A DNA stretch of 8,149 nucleotides from assembly GCA_039680225.1 (NCBI GenBank), contig JBDKTK010000214.1, positions 1 through 8,149 of the forward strand. Reading direction: 5' to 3'. The notes beneath the pieces were generated by a model, which made no database searches, was not told the origin of the DNA, and worked only from the letters and a program-made list of their open reading frames with translations. How positions within the stretch are numbered: the first letter of the stretch is position 1; each line of letters starts with the position of its first letter. Origin of the DNA: JBDKTK01 sp039680225. Its GTDB lineage: Bacteria; Desulfobacterota; Syntrophia; Syntrophales; UBA4778. Of this stretch, positions 5,350-8,149 are shown piece after piece. Position numbers and translations under genes: made by a program.

Positions 5350-6585
5350 TTACTCGCCGGCGCCGCTGTCCCCTTTCCCGGACAAAACGTAAATTTCCTT
5401 TTCATGTTCCGGCGCTGCAAGCTTTCCGCCCGACTTGAGGCGCTCGATTTTTGCGAGCGGCCTTTCGAGTTGCTTGCGGCGGGTATTGGCCAGCACATCA
5501 AACTCTTTCTGCGCGTCCGCGAGCCTTTTGCCGAGTTTATCGAGCTGCTCGATGAATTTCCCCCATTGCTCCCGGAAAACGCCGAACAGGCCGAGTATTT
5601 CATGGGAAGTCCTCTCCAGGGCGAAATTGTCCACCGCCTGGCGGATCACCGCCAACACTGCAAACAGCGTGATGGGCGAGCAGAAGATAACCTTGTTCTT
5701 CAGGGCGTCTTCCAGGATCGACGCGTCCTGTTCATGGATGAAAGCATAGATGTGCTCGTTTGGTATGAAAAGCAGGACGTAATCAACCGTGCTGCCGGCC
5801 GGGTCGATATAACTCCTCGTGGAGACCTCCTTGATCTTGTCCCTGATATTGCGGAGGAATATGTCCCGGAAACTTTTCCTTTCCATGTCGCTGGCGGCTT
5901 CCACCCATTTCAGGTAATTGTCGAGCGGGAATTTGACGTCCATGTTGAGCTTGAGGCCGCGCGGCAGCAGGAACGTGAAGTCCGGCCGCGAGCCGGCTTC
6001 GAGGGTCGTCTGCTTGGTATAGTTGATGTCCTCGACGAAGCCGCACATGCGCAGGACATCATCGGCCATGCGCTCGCCCCACTGGCCCCTCACCTTGGAG
6101 CTGGCAAGCGCTTCCCTCAGCGAGCCCGTAATCCTGGCGAGTTCCGAAGTATGCTCTCCCGTCTTCTGCAGCTGCGACGACAATTCCTGGAATTTCTCTA
6201 TCCGGTCCTTTTCCAGGTCGGTCAGGAGCCGGGCGACATTCTCGAGCCCGCTGTTCATGGTGAGGAGCTGCTGGTCGATCAGCGCCTTTTTGGAATCAAG
6301 CTCCCGGGCCGTCGCCTCCCTCTCCTGGTCCAGTTTTGATTTGGCGAGCTTGAGGAATTCATCGGTGGACCTGGAAAGGGCCTCAAGAGATACGCTGGAG
6401 AAATTCGCCTTGAGGTTGTTGATTATTTCGTCAATGACCGCTTTTTTCTGCTGCTCGCTTTCCCTGAGCAGCTCGCGCGCGATCTCTCCGGCGGCTTTTT
6501 CCTTATATAATTTTGCAAGGGATGATAGCGCGACTCCCGCGATCAAACCGGCGGCCATGCCGAGCAGGAAAGTGGTCCAGTCCAT
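5350..6585 (-). CDS. rmuC: RmuC family protein (DNA recombination protein RmuC homologue)
   Basis: This 411-residue protein has an N-terminal hydrophobic segment (about 5-24, FLLGMAAGLIAGVALSSLA) that should anchor it in the inner membrane. A long charged, probably coiled-coil region follows (about 30-160). The RmuC core (about 165-370) has a restriction-endonuclease-like fold. The family signatures are visible: GQWGE with Glu171, RPDFTFLLP with Asp202, and MDVKFPLDNY with Asp216 and Lys218, matching a PD-(D/E)xK arrangement. VDYVLLFIPNEHIYAF and FCSPITLFAVLAVIRQA are also conserved RmuC segments. In E. coli, loss of RmuC raises inversion at short inverted repeats, and the protein is thought to limit DNA rearrangement; its biochemical activity is not settled. 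The start at 6585 has GAGGTGA about 6 nt upstream, in the 32-nt gap after the HD-GYP gene, so the two may form an operon. The catabolic operon downstream has its own promoter candidate. Confidence 0.93.
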   Translation of the reverse strand: MDWTTFLLGMAAGLIAGVALSSLAKLYKEKAAGEIARELLRESEQQKKAVIDEIINNLKANFSSVSLEALSRSTDEFLKLAKSKLDQEREATARELDSKKALIDQQLLTMNSGLENVARLLTDLEKDRIEKFQELSSQLQKTGEHTSELARITGSLREALASSKVRGQWGERMADDVLRMCGFVEDINYTKQTTLEAGSRPDFTFLLPRGLKLNMDVKFPLDNYLKWVEAASDMERKSFRDIFLRNIRDKIKEVSTRSYIDPAGSTVDYVLLFIPNEHIYAFIHEQDASILEDALKNKVIFCSPITLFAVLAVIRQAVDNFALERTSHEILGLFGVFREQWGKFIEQLDKLGKRLADAQKEFDVLANTRRKQLERPLAKIERLKSGGKLAAPEHEKEIYVLSGKGDSGAGE

Positions 6586-6617
6586 TTGTCACCTCGATGT
6601 CTTTTCGGAATCGGCCC

Positions 6618-8149
6618 TCAATCGAATTTGAAGCCTTTTTCGGTAAACAGCCTTGTGCACACATCTACAACATCCGGGTCGTAAAGAATACCTTTATTCC
6701 GGTTGATCTCCGCGAGCGCCTTGTCCATGCCGACGGTCGGCCGGTAGGGACGGTGGGAGGACATGGACTCCACGACATCGGCAACCGCAAGGATTTTCGC
6801 CTCCGAAAGGATCTGGCCGTCCTTGAGGCCTTTGGGATATCCCGAGCCGTTGAGGCGCTCGTGGTGCTGGTACACTATATCGGCAACAGGCCACGGGAAC
6901 TCTATGCGTTTCAGGATATCGTAGCTGACCTGCGGGTGGGTCTTCATGATGTCGTACTCGATATTCGTAAGGTGGCCGGGCTTGCTCAGCATTTCTGCGG
7001 GGACATAGATCTTGCCGATATCATGGATGACCGCCGCGGTGTGGATGCCCCGGATCTTGTCTTCGGAAAGCCCCATCTCCCTTGCAATTGCCGTGGCCAG
7101 CTTGTCGACCTGCCTCTGGTGCCCGGCGGTGTACGGGTCCCTCGTTTCCACGATCATGGCGATGGTCTGGATCGTGTCCTCGAGCCCTTTCTGGAGGCGC
7201 TCGAAACTCTGCTTGAGGTCCATTTCCGCTTTCTTCCGGGCGGTGATGTCCTCGTAGGTGGCGACGATCCTCCGGTACTTCAGCGATTTGCCGATCCGGG
7301 AGGTGCTGACCATGCAGAGGATGTCCCTTCCGTCCTTGCGCCGGCACGGAAATTCCTCCATGAACGTGGGCTTCTCTTCCAGGACGGGATAGAAATCGCC
7401 GGCGATCTGTTCAAATTCCTGGTCGGACCTGTACAGGATCCTGGTCGATTTGCCGATGAGCTCCTGCGGCTTCCAGCCGAACACCGTTTCCACGGCGTTG
7501 TTGGCAAAGATGATCTGCCTCTCCTTGAGCCCGAGCACGGCGTGGGGTATCGCGTCCAGGATTGACGTTTCCAGGGTCCTGAGCTCCTCAAGGCTCGTGC
7601 GCCATTCCTTTTCCTCCGTGATGTCCATGTAGCTGCCGAGGACCGCCGTGCCTCCGCGGAAAGGTATCGACGTCACGGTCTCCATTATCCATCTCGTCTG
7701 GCCCTGCCTGGTCCTGATCCGGAAATCGTAAGGCGCCTTGCGGACGCCTTTGAGCATGTCGACGGCGTTGCGGCGCGCCACGCTCCTGTCGCTGCTGTGG
7801 ACAAGGCTCAGCACGTTGCGGCCGGCAAGCTCGTCCGCAGTATAACCCGTGGATTTTTGAAACTGGGCGTTGGTGAAGATGAATTTACCGTCCTGGGCGA
7901 CAAAGAAGCCGACGGGTGAATTGTTGGCCAGGCTTATGTAAAGCTCCTCGGCCAGCATCCTTTCTGATATGTCTTCGAGAGTTTCGAGCGCCCCGTAAAC
8001 CCTGCCGGACGGGTCCCTGATCACGGAAGCCGTGGAACGCAGCCATTTCCCGCTCTCGCCCATGAGAGGGAAAAATTCGATTGCCTCGTATGCTTCATCA
8101 AGAAGGCCGGATTTCCTGAACCTGCCGAGGTGGGCCAGGTGGGCCGGCG
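6618..8149 (-). CDS. Multi-PAS HD-GYP cyclic-di-GMP phosphodiesterase, 5'-truncated by window edge
   Basis: The frame is open to the right edge, giving 509 visible residues; the true start lies outside. Counting from the visible end, residues 1-68 are the end of a PAS/PAC unit (GESGKWLRSTASVIRDPSGR, then ALETLEDISER). A second PAS spans about 68-178 (SPVGFFVAQDGK to YMDITEEKE) and a third about 190-305 (IPHAVLGLKERQIIFANN to YEDITARKKAE). After a short helical linker the HD-GYP domain (about 328-505) has GHQRQV with His343, the HD pair at 375-376 in HDIGKIYVP, and HHERLNGSGYPKGL from 428 with GYP at 436-438. The metal ligands and GYP triad are present, so hydrolysis of cyclic-di-GMP is expected; Asn replaces the common Asp in HHExxDGxGYP. 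No membrane segment, histidine kinase or DNA-binding domain is visible. It probably couples a cytoplasmic signal (heme, flavin or small ligand unknown) to cyclic-di-GMP level. An internal Met at 8063 is not a credible start because PAS/PAC sequence continues upstream. Confidence 0.92.
   Translation of the reverse strand, partial: PAHLAHLGRFRKSGLLDEAYEAIEFFPLMGESGKWLRSTASVIRDPSGRVYGALETLEDISERMLAEELYISLANNSPVGFFVAQDGKFIFTNAQFQKSTGYTADELAGRNVLSLVHSSDRSVARRNAVDMLKGVRKAPYDFRIRTRQGQTRWIMETVTSIPFRGGTAVLGSYMDITEEKEWRTSLEELRTLETSILDAIPHAVLGLKERQIIFANNAVETVFGWKPQELIGKSTRILYRSDQEFEQIAGDFYPVLEEKPTFMEEFPCRRKDGRDILCMVSTSRIGKSLKYRRIVATYEDITARKKAEMDLKQSFERLQKGLEDTIQTIAMIVETRDPYTAGHQRQVDKLATAIAREMGLSEDKIRGIHTAAVIHDIGKIYVPAEMLSKPGHLTNIEYDIMKTHPQVSYDILKRIEFPWPVADIVYQHHERLNGSGYPKGLKDGQILSEAKILAVADVVESMSSHRPYRPTVGMDKALAEINRNKGILYDPDVVDVCTRLFTEKGFKFD

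Noticed and set aside
5404..6339. Plus-strand open frame of 311 codons within rmuC
   Set aside because: It is fully antisense to rmuC, whose nuclease-like motifs are clear; the plus-strand product has no family features.
6513..7565. Plus-strand open frame of 350 codons over the HD-GYP gene
   Set aside because: It is antisense to the HD-GYP and PAS domains, with a composition typical of a shadow frame.
6618..8063. HD-GYP gene starting at the internal ATG at 8063
   Set aside because: The frame stays open to the right edge and the upstream residues continue the same PAS/PAC unit, so the gene is truncated by the window rather than starting there.

Overview
The window carries eight protein-coding genes, all on the minus strand, so it is described here from right to left. 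The likely host is an anaerobic, moderately GC-rich bacterium of the deltaproteobacterial type (Desulfobacterota, perhaps a sulfate reducer or a syntroph). This is inferred from three things: a compact beta-oxidation operon headed by a candidate sigma-54 promoter, a family III CoA-transferase used with that operon, and a multi-PAS HD-GYP sensor whose PAS/PAC wording resembles that group. No RNA gene or other taxonomic marker is present, so the placement is tentative.

Right part (5350-8149): a PAS-PAS-PAS-HD-GYP cyclic-di-GMP phosphodiesterase, cut by the right edge, is followed after 32 nt by rmuC, a membrane-anchored coiled-coil protein with a nuclease-like fold. The two are close enough to be co-transcribed.

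Middle (5053-5349): a 297-nt non-coding region separates rmuC from the catabolic operon and is the most interesting part of the window. It contains a good match to a -24/-12 (sigma-54) promoter at 5100-5115, pointing at the operon. Further upstream are a perfect 16+16 palindrome (5261-5296), a diverged half-copy of it (5180-5195), a direct repeat with exact 20-bp period (5230-5261), and two more copies of the TGAAGC core. The layout is what one expects of upstream binding sites for a sigma-54 activator.

Left part (1-5052): six tightly spaced genes (gaps 13-41 nt, each preceded by a purine-rich Shine-Dalgarno) run in the order enoyl-CoA hydratase, 3-hydroxyacyl-CoA dehydrogenase, family III CoA-transferase, SDR oxidoreductase, acyl-CoA dehydrogenase, thiolase (cut by the left edge). 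Together they can activate an acid by CoA transfer (no ATP), oxidise it to the enoyl-CoA, hydrate it, oxidise the 3-hydroxyacyl-CoA with NAD, and cleave it by thiolysis. The substrate is not identifiable from sequence alone. The SDR is a second, unrelated dehydrogenase, which suggests a substrate needing an extra redox step or the opposite stereochemistry. No electron-transfer flavoprotein, regulator or transporter gene is in view.
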